DNA from: Candidatus Liberimonas magnetica
GTDB lineage: Bacteria > Elusimicrobiota > Endomicrobiia > Endomicrobiales > JAFGIL01
Direction: 5' to 3'
DNA: 64,000 nucleotides
NCBI GenBank assembly: GCA_020523885.1
Contig: JAJAPY010000011.1
Coordinates: 34,036 to 98,035 of the forward strand
The notes beneath the pieces are model-generated. The model saw only the letters and a program-made list of their open reading frames with translations. It was not told the origin of the DNA and ran no database searches. This document shows positions 18,104 through 28,101 of this stretch, piece after piece. The position numbers were made by a program, and so were the translations under genes. Numbering within the stretch: the first letter of the stretch is position 1; every line of letters starts with the position of its first letter.

Positions 18104-19201
18104 ATGAACAAAAAAGCTAAAATCGCATTGGAAAATGGAGTTGTTTTTGAAGGAAGTTCTTTCGGCGCTGAAGGTGAAAGGGACGGCGAGGTGATATTTA
18201 ATACAAGTATGTCCGGTTACCAGGAGATACTTACCGACCCTTCCTACAAAGGCCAGATAGTTGCTATGACATATCCTTTAATAGGAAATTATGGGGTAAA
18301 CACCGAAGATGTTGAATCCGGCAGGGTCTCGGTGGACGGTTTTGTAGTAAAAGAAGCAAGCCGGCTAACAAGCAACTGGAGGTCCAAACAAGACTTAAGC
18401 GAGTATTTGAAGGAAAACAGTATTATTGGGTTAGAAGGCATTGATACCCGCGCTTTGACAAGGAGCATCAGGTTAAAAGGCGCCTTAAAAGCAGTTATTT
18501 CAACCGAAGACCTCAATGATAAAAGTTTAATTAGAAAAGCTCAGGAGTCGCCAGGCCTTGTAGGCAGGGATCTCGTAAAGCTTGTTACCTGTGACAAACC
18601 TTATTTATGGAATAAGAAAGGAAAATATAAAGTAGCAGCGATTGACAGCGGTATAAAACTTAACATATTGCGGGAACTTGAAAAAAACAACTGCCAGGTG
18701 CACGTATTTCCCGCAAAAACATCGGTGGAGAAGATACTCGATATAAAGCCTCACGGACTCTTCCTTGCTAACGGGCCGGGAGATCCGTCTGCCGTTCAAT
18801 ATCTGGTTAAAACCGTAAAACAGTTGATAGGCAGAATTCCTATTTTCGGCATATGCCTGGGCCAGCAGATGCTCGGTCTTGCCCTTGGCGGCAAGACATA
18901 CAAACTTAAATTCGGCCATCATGGCGGAAACCATCCGGTAAAAGACTTAAGGACCGGCAAAATATACATAACCGCGCAAAACCACGGTTTCTGTGTAGAT
19001 ATTAATTCGCTTAACAAGAACGATATCGAAATAACGCATATGAACCTTTATGACAATACACTTGAGGGGTTCAGGCACAAGAAACTGCCTATTTTTTGCG
19101 TGCAGTTTCACCCTGAAGCCAGCCCCGGCCCGCATGAAGCGGAATACCTGTTTAAAGAATTCACTGACCTAATGGAGAAGAAAAGTGCCAAGAAGAAATG
19201 A
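18104..19201 (+). CDS. carA: Carbamoyl-phosphate synthase small subunit
   Basis: Glutaminase subunit that supplies ammonia to CarB for arginine and pyrimidine synthesis. 365 residues from ATG 18104; the in-frame TTG at 18092 abuts the terminator T-run and is unlikely. N-terminal domain ([17 protein letters not shown]) and C-terminal class I amidotransferase with nucleophile in GICLGQQM and catalytic [10 protein letters not shown]. No good Shine-Dalgarno because the attenuator occupies the leader. Overlaps carB by 17 bp. Confidence 0.95.
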   Translation: MNKKAKIALENGVVFEGSSFGAEGERDGEVIFNTSMSGYQEILTDPSYKGQIVAMTYPLIGNYGVNTEDVESGRVSVDGFVVKEASRLTSNWRSKQDLSEYLKENSIIGLEGIDTRALTRSIRLKGALKAVISTEDLNDKSLIRKAQESPGLVGRDLVKLVTCDKPYLWNKKGKYKVAAIDSGIKLNILRELEKNNCQVHVFPAKTSVEKILDIKPHGLFLANGPGDPSAVQYLVKTVKQLIGRIPIFGICLGQQMLGLALGGKTYKLKFGHHGGNHPVKDLRTGKIYITAQNHGFCVDINSLNKNDIEITHMNLYDNTLEGFRHKKLPIFCVQFHPEASPGPHEAEYLFKEFTDLMEKKSAKKK

Positions 19202-22200
19202 TATACACAAAATATTGATAATAGGCTCAGGGCCGATAATTATAAGCCAGGCCTGTGAGTTTGACTATTCCGGGACCCAGGCCTGTAAGGCGCTTAAACA
19301 GGAAGGCTACGAAGTAATACTTATAAACTCTAATCCTGCCACTATTATGACGGATCCGGAGATAGCAGATGCAACCTATATTGAGCCGATAACTCCGGAA
19401 GTCCTTGAAAAAATAATCGAAAAAGAACGGCCTGATGCGATACTCCCGACCCTGGGCGGACAGACCGGTTTAAATACCGCAATGAAACTCTATGAAAGAG
19501 GGACGCTTAAAAAATATAAAGTAAAAATGCTCGGTGCAAATTATCATACAATAAAAAAAGCTGAAAACAGAGATGATTTTAAAAAAGCGATGTTAAAGAT
19601 CGGCCTTGATCTGCCAAAATCGGGATTAGCGCACTCTATGCAGGAAGCAAGCAAAGTCTTGAACAGGATAAAACTCCCTGCTATAATACGCCCGAGCTTT
19701 ACATTGGGCGGTACGGGCGGCGGTATAGCCCGGACAATGAAAGAATTTGAAAGAATAATCGACCTAGGTCTTAAAAACAGCATGATCCATGAAGTCTTGA
19801 TAGAAGAATCGATAATTGGATGGAAAGAATACGAGCTTGAAGTTATGCGCGACAGGAAAGACAATGTTGTGATAGTCTGCTCGATTGAAAATTTTGATGC
19901 CATGGGCATACATACCGGAGATTCAATAACGGTTGCACCTGCGCAGACTCTGACCGACCGGGAATACCAAAGTATGAGAGATGCTGCGATAGCGATAATT
20001 AGAGAAATAGGCGTAGAGACAGGCGGGTCTAACATACAGTTTGCCATTAACCCTAAAGACGGGCGCATGGTTGTTATAGAAATGAACCCGAGGGTTTCAC
20101 GCAGTTCGGCGCTTGCGAGCAAAGCTACGGGTTTTCCGATAGCAAAGATAGCTGCTAAGCTTGCAGTCGGATACAGCCTTGATGAGATTAAAAACGACAT
20201 AACAAAGGAAACCCCGGCATCTTTTGAACCTACTATAGACTATTGCGTGGTTAAGATCCCGAGGTTTACATTCGAAAAGTTCCCGGAAGCCGAGGATATC
20301 CTTGGGATATCGATGAAATCTATCGGCGAAACCATGGCCATAGGAAGGACGTTCAAAGAAGCGCTTCAAAAGGGGCTACGAAGCCTTGAAATAGGCCACT
20401 CAGGGCTTGACAACAAAAGTAACTATACTCAGATACCTGATGAAAAAATAGAACACAGGCTTAAGATACCCAATGCCTCGAGGATATTCTATATAAAGTA
20501 CGCTTTACAGAAAGGCTATACGATAGATGATATCCATAGGCTTACGTACATAGACCCGTGGTTTTTGGATAACATTAAACAGATAGTCGAATTTGAAGAT
20601 GAAATGCTGAAATCTTCTTCGAAGAAAAAATTATCGAGGGATACTTTAAGGAAAGCAAAGGAATATGGTTTTAGCGATAAACAGATAGCAGACCTTATAA
20701 AAACCGATGAGCTTTCGGTCAGGAATTTAAGAAAAAAATACAGGATAAAACCTGTTTACAAACTCGTAGATACCTGTGCAGCTGAATTTGAAGCCTATAC
20801 CCCTTATTATTATTCCACTTATGAAAAAGAGAACGAAACAAAGAGGTCAAATAAGAAAAAAATAATGATACTCGGCGGCGGGCCGAACAGGATAGGCCAG
20901 GGCATAGAATTCGATTACTGCTGCTGCCATGCTTCTTTTGCGCTGCGCGACCTTGGCTATGAGACAATAATGGTCAATTCAAACCCCGAGACGGTTTCTA
21001 CGGATTATGACACGTCGGATAAACTTTATTTTGAGCCTCTTACTTTCGAAGACGTGATGAACATAATAGAAGAGGAAAAACCGGATGGTATAATCGTGCA
21101 GTTCGGCGGGCAGACGCCCTTGAACCTTGCAAGGCGCCTTTATGAAGCAGGAGCAAATATAATTGGTACAAGCGTTGATTCTATAGACCTTGCCGAAGAC
21201 AGGGAAAAGTTCTCGGAACTTATGGAAAAATTAAAAATAAGCCAGCCGCCTAACGGTTCTACGACTTTAAAGAGCGAGGCTGTAGAGATAGCAGAAAATA
21301 TAGGTTACCCGGTCCTTGTCAGGCCGTCCTATGTCCTTGGCGGGAGGTCAATGAAAATAATTTATGACGAGGAATCCCTGAAAGATTTTATCTTCCAGGC
21401 AAGGGAGATCTCTGCGGGTAAACCGATCTTAATCGATAAGTTCCTTGAAGATGCGGTCGAAGTTGACGTTGATGCGATATCGGACGGCCAGACGACCGTT
21501 ATCGGCGGTATCATGGAACACATAGAAGAAGCGGGGGTCCATTCCGGCGATTCTGCCTGCGTTCTTCCTCCACATACCTTAAGCGACGATATAATAGAGA
21601 TGATAAAAAAAATAACCTACACCCTTGCAGGAGCTTTAAAAGTTAAGGGCCTTATGAACATACAGTATGCCATTAAAAACGATATAGTCTACGTCCTTGA
21701 GGTAAACCCGAGAGCGTCAAGGACTGTGCCGTTCGTAAGCAAAGCAACAGGGGTGGCTCTTGCAAAAATTGCTGCAAGTGTCATGGCGGGAAAAACCTTA
21801 AAGCAGCTGAATTTTACTAAAGAAGTACAAGTTGAACATATATCAGTTAAAGAATCTGTTATGCCTTTTTCAAGGTTTTCCGGAGTTGATATCCTTTTAG
21901 GCCCTGAAATGAAATCTACCGGCGAGGTGATGGGCATTGATTCAACTTTTGGGATAGCTTTTTATAAATCCCAGATAGCTGCAGGCCAGATTCTTCCTCT
22001 AAAAGGAAAGATATTTATGAGCGTAAAAAATTCGGATAAAAGAAATATAATATTTATAGCAAAAAAACTTTTTGACCTCGGGTTCCAGATAATAACGACA
22101 AAAGGCACTTCAAAGGTCTTAAAGTCGAACAATATCCCCTGTGAAGAAATAGGAAAGATAGGCGAGGGAAATGAAGAAGTCCTTGAGCGCATAAAGAAAG

Positions 22201-22397
22201 GCGAGATAAAGCTTATCATTAACACCCCGAGCGGAAGGCGGGGCCAGTTTGACATGAGGCCTATAAGAAGCCTTTCTGCCCAGAACGGCATCCCCTGCAT
22301 TACGACCATCCAGGGTGCCCAGGCAGCAGTGAACGGAATAGAAGCGATAATGAGCGGAAAACTTAAAGTAAAGCCGATACAAGAATATATTAAATAG
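19185..22397 (+). CDS. carB: Carbamoyl-phosphate synthase large subunit
   Basis: Makes carbamoyl phosphate from ammonia, bicarbonate and two ATP. 1070 residues, with two homologous ATP-grasp halves ([20 protein letters not shown] at the start, [16 protein letters not shown] near residue 563) and a C-terminal MGS-like allosteric domain. GTG start at 19185 inside the end of carA with GGAG at 19173-19176. Translational coupling with carA is likely. Supplies argF (51192) and the pyrimidine route that ends in pyrG. Confidence 0.96.
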   Translation: MPRRNDIHKILIIGSGPIIISQACEFDYSGTQACKALKQEGYEVILINSNPATIMTDPEIADATYIEPITPEVLEKIIEKERPDAILPTLGGQTGLNTAMKLYERGTLKKYKVKMLGANYHTIKKAENRDDFKKAMLKIGLDLPKSGLAHSMQEASKVLNRIKLPAIIRPSFTLGGTGGGIARTMKEFERIIDLGLKNSMIHEVLIEESIIGWKEYELEVMRDRKDNVVIVCSIENFDAMGIHTGDSITVAPAQTLTDREYQSMRDAAIAIIREIGVETGGSNIQFAINPKDGRMVVIEMNPRVSRSSALASKATGFPIAKIAAKLAVGYSLDEIKNDITKETPASFEPTIDYCVVKIPRFTFEKFPEAEDILGISMKSIGETMAIGRTFKEALQKGLRSLEIGHSGLDNKSNYTQIPDEKIEHRLKIPNASRIFYIKYALQKGYTIDDIHRLTYIDPWFLDNIKQIVEFEDEMLKSSSKKKLSRDTLRKAKEYGFSDKQIADLIKTDELSVRNLRKKYRIKPVYKLVDTCAAEFEAYTPYYYSTYEKENETKRSNKKKIMILGGGPNRIGQGIEFDYCCCHASFALRDLGYETIMVNSNPETVSTDYDTSDKLYFEPLTFEDVMNIIEEEKPDGIIVQFGGQTPLNLARRLYEAGANIIGTSVDSIDLAEDREKFSELMEKLKISQPPNGSTTLKSEAVEIAENIGYPVLVRPSYVLGGRSMKIIYDEESLKDFIFQAREISAGKPILIDKFLEDAVEVDVDAISDGQTTVIGGIMEHIEEAGVHSGDSACVLPPHTLSDDIIEMIKKITYTLAGALKVKGLMNIQYAIKNDIVYVLEVNPRASRTVPFVSKATGVALAKIAASVMAGKTLKQLNFTKEVQVEHISVKESVMPFSRFSGVDILLGPEMKSTGEVMGIDSTFGIAFYKSQIAAGQILPLKGKIFMSVKNSDKRNIIFIAKKLFDLGFQIITTKGTSKVLKSNNIPCEEIGKIGEGNEEVLERIKKGEIKLIINTPSGRRGQFDMRPIRSLSAQNGIPCITTIQGAQAAVNGIEAIMSGKLKVKPIQEYIK

Positions 22398-22494
22398 ACA
22401 TCAGACTACAGACCGCAGACTATAGACTAACTTCAAAAACGAATCTGTTATTATGTGGTTTTTAGTCTGTAGTCTGTGGTCTATAGTCTGCAGT
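22397..22494. repeat. Heptad-arm inverted repeat, carB-purF gap
   Basis: Left arm 22397-22429 (CAGACTA, CAGACCG, CAGACTA, TAGACTA); right arm 22462-22494 (TAGTCTG, TAGTCTG, TGGTCTA, TAGTCTG). Arms are good reverse complements of each other. Fills the whole gap up to the purF ribosome-binding site. Confidence 0.8.
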
Positions 22495-22507
22495 TATGGG
22501 AGTTATT

Positions 22508-23875
22508 ATGTGCGGTTTATTCGGAGTCTATAACCATAAGGAAGCATTAAAACTAACCTACCTTGGCCTTTATTCGCTTCAGCACCGGGGCCAGGAAAGC
22601 GCCGGCCTTGTTGTTTCTGACGGAAAGAATGTAAATCATATCGTTGGTATGGGCCTGGCTGGCGATGTGCTGACTATGGATAAGCTTTGCAAACTCTCCG
22701 GCAATATAGCCATAGGACATGTCAGGTATTCTACGACAGGCTCATCTTTGATAAAGAACGCCCAGCCGTTTTTGATAAAACATAACAGGTATTTTCTTGC
22801 AATCGCACACAATGGGAACCTTGTCAATACGATAGACTTAAGGTATAAACTTGAATCCAGCGGCGCTATATTCCAGACTACAACGGACAGCGAACTTGTG
22901 GTCCATCTTATCGCCCGTTCGAAAAAAGAAAAAATCGAAGACAGGATAATAGAATCCTTAAAACAATTAAAAGGAGCCTATTCTTTTCTTCTTATGACGG
23001 AAGATAAGATAATAGCAGTAAGAGACCCGTATGGTTTCAGGCCGCTGGCCTTGGGTAAAATAGGGGACAGCTACGTTGTGGCTTCGGAGACCTGTGCTTT
23101 TGATATCTCGGGCGCAAAGTATGTCCGGGAAATTGAGCCGGGTGAAATGGTCGTCATAAGTAAAAAAGGGATCAGGTCAATAAATGTTTTTAAAAGCCCG
23201 CGGAAAGCTTTCTGTATTTTTGAATATATATATTTTGCAAGGCCGGACAGCAACATTTTCGGACAAAACGTATGCCTGACCCGGGAGCGGCTGGGAAGAG
23301 AGCTTGCCAGGGAATGCCCGGCAAACGCTGACATGGTCATGCCAATCCCTGATTCAGGAAACTATGCAGCTTTGGGGTTTGCCAAGGAGTCTCAGATACC
23401 GTTTAAAATGGGGATAGTAAGGAACCATTATATAGGCAGGACTTTTATACAGCCTCTTCAGGAAATGAGGGATATGAGCGTAAAACTAAAACTTAATCCG
23501 GTAAAAGATGTGATAAAAGGAAAAAGATTAGTAGTTATAGAAGACTCGATAGTAAGAGGCACTACAAGCAAAACAAGGATAAAAGCATTGAGGGAAGCCG
23601 GGGCTAAAGAGATACATATGCGGGTAAGCTGCCCGCCTTTGCGGCATCCATGTTTTTACGGGATAGATTTTCATACTAAGAAGGAACTTATAGCCGCTCA
23701 AAACAGCGTGGAAAAAATAGCAAAGATAATCGGGGTTGACAGCCTCGGGTATTTAAGCGTTGAAGGGATGTTAAAGGCGATGTTCCAGCCGAAAGATAAA
23801 TTTTGTACGGCCTGTTTCAGCGGTAACTACCCGGAAATAATAAAAGGAAAAGTTTCTAAATATAACTTGGAGTAA
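22508..23875 (+). CDS. purF: Amidophosphoribosyltransferase
   Basis: First committed step of purine synthesis: PRPP + glutamine to phosphoribosylamine. 455 residues. The ATG at 22508 is chosen because it gives Met-Cys-Gly-Leu-Phe-Gly with Cys2 as the class II nucleophile and has GGGAG at 22498-22502; the in-frame ATG at 22496 overlaps that site. Further motifs: LQHRGQESAG, IAHNGNLVN, and the PRPP loop VVIEDSIVRGTTS near residue 345. Cysteines in the C-terminal part (CTACFSGNYP) suggest an iron-sulfur type as in Bacillus. Confidence 0.95.
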   Translation: MCGLFGVYNHKEALKLTYLGLYSLQHRGQESAGLVVSDGKNVNHIVGMGLAGDVLTMDKLCKLSGNIAIGHVRYSTTGSSLIKNAQPFLIKHNRYFLAIAHNGNLVNTIDLRYKLESSGAIFQTTTDSELVVHLIARSKKEKIEDRIIESLKQLKGAYSFLLMTEDKIIAVRDPYGFRPLALGKIGDSYVVASETCAFDISGAKYVREIEPGEMVVISKKGIRSINVFKSPRKAFCIFEYIYFARPDSNIFGQNVCLTRERLGRELARECPANADMVMPIPDSGNYAALGFAKESQIPFKMGIVRNHYIGRTFIQPLQEMRDMSVKLKLNPVKDVIKGKRLVVIEDSIVRGTTSKTRIKALREAGAKEIHMRVSCPPLRHPCFYGIDFHTKKELIAAQNSVEKIAKIIGVDSLGYLSVEGMLKAMFQPKDKFCTACFSGNYPEIIKGKVSKYNLE

Positions 23876-23880
23876 AATAA

Positions 23881-23948
23881 AGGGTCAAGTAGCAAGGGTC
23901 AAGTAGTTAGGAAGTCCTTGACCCTAAACCCTTGACCCTGTGACCCTG
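23881..23948. repeat. Heptad-arm inverted repeat, purF-pyrG gap
   Basis: Left arm 23881-23910 (GGGTCAA, GTAGCAA, GGGTCAA, GTAGTTA), right arm 23914-23948 built from TTGACCC-type units. Very short loop, so it could also act as a hairpin. Private unit family within this window. Confidence 0.75.
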
Positions 23949-23967
23949 AAGTTTCAAGGAGAAAAAA

Positions 23968-25554
23968 ATGGCAAAATATATCATCGTAACCGGCGGGGTA
24001 GTATCATCCCTGGGTAAAGGCATAACGGCTGCATCACTTGGCAGTATTTTAAAAAGCTGCGGGTTAGAAGTGACTGTAGTTAAAATAGACCCGTACCTGA
24101 ATGTAGACCCGGGCACCATGAGTCCTTTCCAGCACGGCGAGGTTTTTGTCACTGATGACGGGGCAGAGACGGACTTAGACCTCGGCCATTATGAAAGGTT
24201 CATGGATGTAAACCTGTCAAAGAACAATAATTTTACGAGCGGGGCTGTTTACGACACGATAATAACCAAAGAAAGAAAAGGTGAGTTCCTGGGCGGAACG
24301 GTACAGGTGATACCTCATGTCACAAATGAAATAAAATCACGGATACAAAAACTAGGGGTAAACCATGACGTAGTTATAGTTGAAATAGGCGGTACCACAG
24401 GAGACATAGAAGGGCTGCCGTTTTTAGAAGCGGTAAGGCAGATGGGCCACGAGCTGGGTCCCGACAATATTTGTTTTCTGCACGTAACCTTAGTGCCGTT
24501 TATTCGCGCGGCAGAAGAATTAAAAACAAAACCCACACAGCAAAGCGTTGCAAAGCTCAGGGAAATCGGAATACAGCCTCAGATACTTGTTTGCAGGACT
24601 GAAAGGCCTATCAGTAAAGAAATGAAAAAGAAGATGTCTCTTTTCTGCAACGTGCGGGAAGATGCTGTTATCGAGGAAAGGGATGTTACGCACAGCATTT
24701 ATGAAGTGCCGCTGGTCCTTAAGGAACAGAACCTGGATAAACTCATACTTGAGATACTTCATCTGAAAGCAAGAAAGAGCAACCTTAAAAAATGGGAAGA
24801 ATTACTTAAAAAAATAAAGAACAGGAAGAAAACCATTAACATAGTGATAGCCGGCAAATATACTGAGCTCAAGGATTCCTACAAAAGCATCTGGGAATCG
24901 CTTGTCCATGCCGGAATAAATAATAATGTTATTGTTAATATTAAATATGCTGACGTGGAAAACAGGAATTTGAAGGATGAGCTTAAAAAAGCGGACGGTA
25001 TACTTGTACCGGGCGGTTTCGGAGACAGGGGAATTGAGGGTAAACTTGAAGTTGTCAGGTATGCAAGGGAGAACAAAGTTCCGTATTTCGGGCTATGCCT
25101 TGGCATGCAGATGGCCGTTATTGAGTTTGCAAGAAATATCTGCGGGTTTAAAGGCGCAAACTCTACCGAGTTTAACCCTAACACGCCGTATCCTGTTATA
25201 GACCTGATGCTTGAACAAAAGAATGTAATGCATAAGGGCGGAACTATGAGGCTCGGAAAGTATCCGTGCAGGATAAAGAGGAACTCCCTTGCGTACAAAG
25301 CATACAAATATGACCTTGTTTATGAAAGGCACCGCCACAGGTATGAGGTGAACAACGAGTTTAAAGAGATACTGCAGAAAAAAGGTTTGTTCCTGGCAGG
25401 CGAGTATGAAGAAAAAGGCCTTGTAGAGATAGTAGAACTTAAAAATCATCCGTGGTTTTTAGCAGTACAATTCCATCCCGAGTTCAAATCCAGGCCCAAC
25501 AGGCCCCATCCCTTGTTCAACGATTTTATCAAAGCTTCCATAAAAAACAAATAA
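23968..25554 (+). CDS. pyrG: CTP synthase
   Basis: Glutamine-dependent amination of UTP to CTP. 528 residues: N-terminal synthase domain ([17 protein letters not shown], then [22 protein letters not shown]) and C-terminal class I amidotransferase ([16 protein letters not shown] with the Cys near residue 377, FHPEFKSRP). AAGGAG precedes the ATG. Last member of the glutamine-use cluster. Confidence 0.97.
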   Translation: MAKYIIVTGGVVSSLGKGITAASLGSILKSCGLEVTVVKIDPYLNVDPGTMSPFQHGEVFVTDDGAETDLDLGHYERFMDVNLSKNNNFTSGAVYDTIITKERKGEFLGGTVQVIPHVTNEIKSRIQKLGVNHDVVIVEIGGTTGDIEGLPFLEAVRQMGHELGPDNICFLHVTLVPFIRAAEELKTKPTQQSVAKLREIGIQPQILVCRTERPISKEMKKKMSLFCNVREDAVIEERDVTHSIYEVPLVLKEQNLDKLILEILHLKARKSNLKKWEELLKKIKNRKKTINIVIAGKYTELKDSYKSIWESLVHAGINNNVIVNIKYADVENRNLKDELKKADGILVPGGFGDRGIEGKLEVVRYARENKVPYFGLCLGMQMAVIEFARNICGFKGANSTEFNPNTPYPVIDLMLEQKNVMHKGGTMRLGKYPCRIKRNSLAYKAYKYDLVYERHRHRYEVNNEFKEILQKKGLFLAGEYEEKGLVEIVELKNHPWFLAVQFHPEFKSRPNRPHPLFNDFIKASIKNK

Positions 25555-25583
25555 ACCCAACTAATCCCTTCTTTCGTGTCTTT

Positions 25584-25612
25584 TTGTTTTTTTGCCCATA
25601 ATATTGTATAAT
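25584..25612 (+). promoter_or_regulatory. Promoter for the small ORF-nucleotidyltransferase pair
   Basis: TTGTTT (25584-25589), 17 bp spacer, TATAAT (25607-25612). About 25 bp upstream of ATG 25637. Confidence 0.5.
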
Positions 25613-25636
25613 TTAATAAACTTTAATGAAAACTTT

Positions 25637-25837
25637 ATGATACAAAACTTTAAAAAATTAGATCAATTTAATACAGAATTTATTAAAAATGAAAAGCTAT
25701 CTTATCTTGAAGCTCTTTGTGTATATGAACAGCTTCATAACGAAGCTGTATCTTTGGGCATAATAAACGACCAGAATATCCTTGAAGGCATCGAAGTTAA
25801 TTTGCAAATCTCAAAAATCGTTAATAGGCTAAAATGA
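25637..25837 (+). CDS. Hypothetical 66-residue protein, partner of nucleotidyltransferase
   Basis: Begins MIQNFKKLDQFN and is mostly helical by composition. Its stop overlaps the start of the next gene (ATGA at 25834), so the pair is translationally coupled. I do not recognise the family. Size and position are like the small partner of nucleotidyltransferase toxin-antitoxin pairs, but it could be a housekeeping helper. The frame extends upstream to 25592 but only this ATG fits the promoter at 25584-25612. Confidence 0.6.
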   Translation: MIQNFKKLDQFNTEFIKNEKLSYLEALCVYEQLHNEAVSLGIINDQNILEGIEVNLQISKIVNRLK

Positions 25838-26397
25838 TACAGGTTCTTATAAAAAAGCTGGCCGAGGCTCTGGATAGGAATAATATCCCGTACATGGTTA
25901 TTGGTGGGCAGGCGGTTTTGTTGTACGGCAGTGTTCGTTTAACAAGAGATATTAATGTTACCTTAGGTATAGGTACAGATAAGCTTGAAATAGTGAAAAA
26001 ACTGTGTCGAGACTTAAACCTTTCAATGATACCCGGAAAATCTGATGAATTTGTTTATGAAACAATGGTTTTGCCTGTTGAAGAAAAAAATATTAAAATA
26101 AGGGTAGATTTTATTTTTTCTTTTTCCGAATATGAAAAACAGGCAATAAATAGAGTAAACAGGGTGATTATAGAAGATTATCCAGTCAAATTTACGTCAA
26201 TGGAAGATTTGATAGTACATAAAATCTTTGCCGGCCGTGCCGTTGATTTAGAAGATATAAAAAACATATTGATAAAAAACAACGATAAAATAAATTATGA
26301 ATATATCAAAAAATGCCTTAAAGAGTTTTTCAATGTTCCCGGGAAAGAGAATATGTTGAAGGATTTTATCAAATTGAAAGATAATATTGTAAAATAA
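25834..26397 (+). CDS. Nucleotidyltransferase-fold protein (AbiEii/MNT-like)
   Basis: 187 residues. The nucleotidyltransferase signature is present near residues 22-40: VIGGQAVLLYGS then RLTRDINV, that is GS followed by a D-x-N/D metal motif, with a third acidic site at IRVDFIF (about residue 91). The later part (SMEDLIVHKIFAGRAVDLEDI) is typical of the AbiEii/DUF1814-like family. Such proteins are often toxins of type IV-like toxin-antitoxin systems that modify tRNA, but others act in metabolism. The upstream 66-residue gene is the only candidate partner. Confidence 0.7.
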   Translation: MIQVLIKKLAEALDRNNIPYMVIGGQAVLLYGSVRLTRDINVTLGIGTDKLEIVKKLCRDLNLSMIPGKSDEFVYETMVLPVEEKNIKIRVDFIFSFSEYEKQAINRVNRVIIEDYPVKFTSMEDLIVHKIFAGRAVDLEDIKNILIKNNDKINYEYIKKCLKEFFNVPGKENMLKDFIKLKDNIVK

Positions 26398-26440
26398 GAA
26401 ACATAAATATATAATTATCTTCACTGAAAATTAGATTTTA

Positions 26441-26474
26441 CGGTCACTGGTAACTGGTTACTGTTCACTGTAAA
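26441..26474. repeat. Single heptad-repeat arm before tRNA-Ala
   Basis: Four units of the type TCACTGG, TAACTGG, TTACTGT, TCACTGT. No complementary arm found; a half element ending directly at the tRNA gene. Confidence 0.65.
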
Positions 26475-26475
26475 T

Positions 26476-26548
26476 GGGCCGGTAGTTCAGCTGGGAGAAC
26501 GCATCGTTCGCAACGATGAGGTCGCCGGTTCGAATCCGGTCCGGTCCA
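26476..26548 (+). tRNA. tRNA-Ala (anticodon CGC)
   Basis: Acceptor GGGCCGG pairs with CCGGTCC, including the G3-U70 pair that is the alanine identity element. D-arm, anticodon arm CATCG/CGATG with loop TTCGCAA (anticodon CGC, reading GCG), and T-arm GCCGG-TTCGAAT-CCGGT are all intact. Discriminator A; CCA is not encoded. Confidence 0.95.
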
Positions 26549-26572
26549 TTTTTAAAGAAAGCAAGATCAATC

Positions 26573-28096
26573 ATGAAAGTAACTTTAATACAAGCTCCAG
26601 CCTGGGGTATAGACACGCCTCCGTTGAATTTAGCTGTTCTTGCGTCAGTCCTAAAAAAAAACGGGCACAAAGTAAATGTTATAGATATAAATAACGAGTT
26701 ATATCATAAGACCGATAGCAAATATAAGGCTAAATGGGGCTCCGGGGATTTTTTGGCATGGGAAGATAGAAATTATGTTGAAAGATTTTTTGCTGAAAAT
26801 AAAGGGATAATTGACCTGATCTTAAAGCAAAAAAGCCTTATAGATTCTGCTGTGGTTGGTTTTTCCATTACGTCTTCTACAAAACTGGCAAGCATGGAGC
26901 TTGCAGACAAAATTAAATTCCTGGACAAAAATAAGCTCATTGTTTTTGGCGGTTATCTCTGCGTAAGGCAAAGGCAGGCAGGCCACTTTTTAAATGAAAA
27001 AAACGTTGATGCCGTAATACTCGGAGAAGCTGAAGCCACATTTCCGGATTTTTTAAACAAGTTAGAAAAAAATAAGAAAATATCTTTCTGTAAAGGAGTT
27101 ATATATAAAAAAGGCCCGGATATAATAGATTGCGGCGACAGGCCTGTCATTAAGGACCTTGACAAACTGCCTTTTCCTGATTTCGGAGTTTTTCCTTTAG
27201 ATAAATACAAAAACTTCCATAAAATTCCCATGAGAGCCAGCCGGGGATGCGTTTTGGAGTGCGTCAACTGTTATTTGGATTATTCCTGGCATGAGTTCCG
27301 CACGATGAGCGGAACAAGGATCTTTGAAACCGTAAAATACCTGGCTAAAAAAACCGGGCTAAACAGCATATTTTTTTATGACGCGATTTTAAACGGGGAT
27401 ATGAACGTGCTTATGGAATTTTGTGAGTTGATGGCCAAATACCAGCGCAGGGCTAAAACCAGAATATCCTGGGGCGGGACAGCAGTCCCTTTACCTGAGC
27501 TTTCGCGCAAAGCTATTTTAAAAATGAAAACAGCCGGGTGCGATTATTTATATTACGGAATTCAAAGCGGTTCTCAAAGGGTGCTTGATAAGATGGGAAG
27601 GAAGTTTAATATCCTTGCCGCACAAAGGGTCATTCGTGATTCGCATGAAGCAGGTATTTTTACTCATGTGTCTTTCAGAGTAGGGTTTCCTTTAGAAACA
27701 GAAGAAGATTTTAAAAAGACCATTGAATTCGTAAAAAGGAATTCAAATTATATTGATGCAATATCCGTTCCTCCGGTTTTTGATATACCCGGGAATACGG
27801 ATATTTACAGGGATTTTAAGAAATTCGGGGTTTTATCGCCTGCCGGCGGCAACTATTGGCGCACAAAAAACGGCAATACTTATCCGGAAAGGTTGCGCAG
27901 GCAGGAAGCCCTTGGCAGGACAGCAGCAAAGTTAAAAATAAAGGGTGCAGAACCGGAACTCAGTGCTTTTATGTCCCGCAAATCGTTAGACCTTGAAAGG
28001 TATCGCAAATATCTGAAGGAGCTTAAAAAAGCCGGGACATGTCTTAAAAAGCATGCTGGTGCCGTGCCGGTTAATTCCTGGCAGGTTATTAATTGA
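26573..28096 (+). CDS. B12-binding-domain radical SAM protein (paralogue 1)
   Basis: 507 residues from ATG 26573; the open frame upstream runs through the tRNA and is not coding. Residues 1-150 resemble a cobalamin-binding Rossmann domain (IQAPAWGIDTPPLNLAVLASVL, then VIDINNELYH). The radical SAM cysteines are SRGCVLECVNC (C-x3-C-x2-C) near residue 225. The rest is an Elp3-like barrel (GIQSGSQRVLDKMGR). Substrate unknown. It is a tandem paralogue of the next gene with nearly parallel sequence through the N-terminal domain. Confidence 0.85.
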   Translation: MKVTLIQAPAWGIDTPPLNLAVLASVLKKNGHKVNVIDINNELYHKTDSKYKAKWGSGDFLAWEDRNYVERFFAENKGIIDLILKQKSLIDSAVVGFSITSSTKLASMELADKIKFLDKNKLIVFGGYLCVRQRQAGHFLNEKNVDAVILGEAEATFPDFLNKLEKNKKISFCKGVIYKKGPDIIDCGDRPVIKDLDKLPFPDFGVFPLDKYKNFHKIPMRASRGCVLECVNCYLDYSWHEFRTMSGTRIFETVKYLAKKTGLNSIFFYDAILNGDMNVLMEFCELMAKYQRRAKTRISWGGTAVPLPELSRKAILKMKTAGCDYLYYGIQSGSQRVLDKMGRKFNILAAQRVIRDSHEAGIFTHVSFRVGFPLETEEDFKKTIEFVKRNSNYIDAISVPPVFDIPGNTDIYRDFKKFGVLSPAGGNYWRTKNGNTYPERLRRQEALGRTAAKLKIKGAEPELSAFMSRKSLDLERYRKYLKELKKAGTCLKKHAGAVPVNSWQVIN

Positions 28097-28101
28097 ACAA
28101 G

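Noticed and set aside
26516..26572. Extension of the radical SAM gene to 26516
   Set aside because: It reads through tRNA-Ala.
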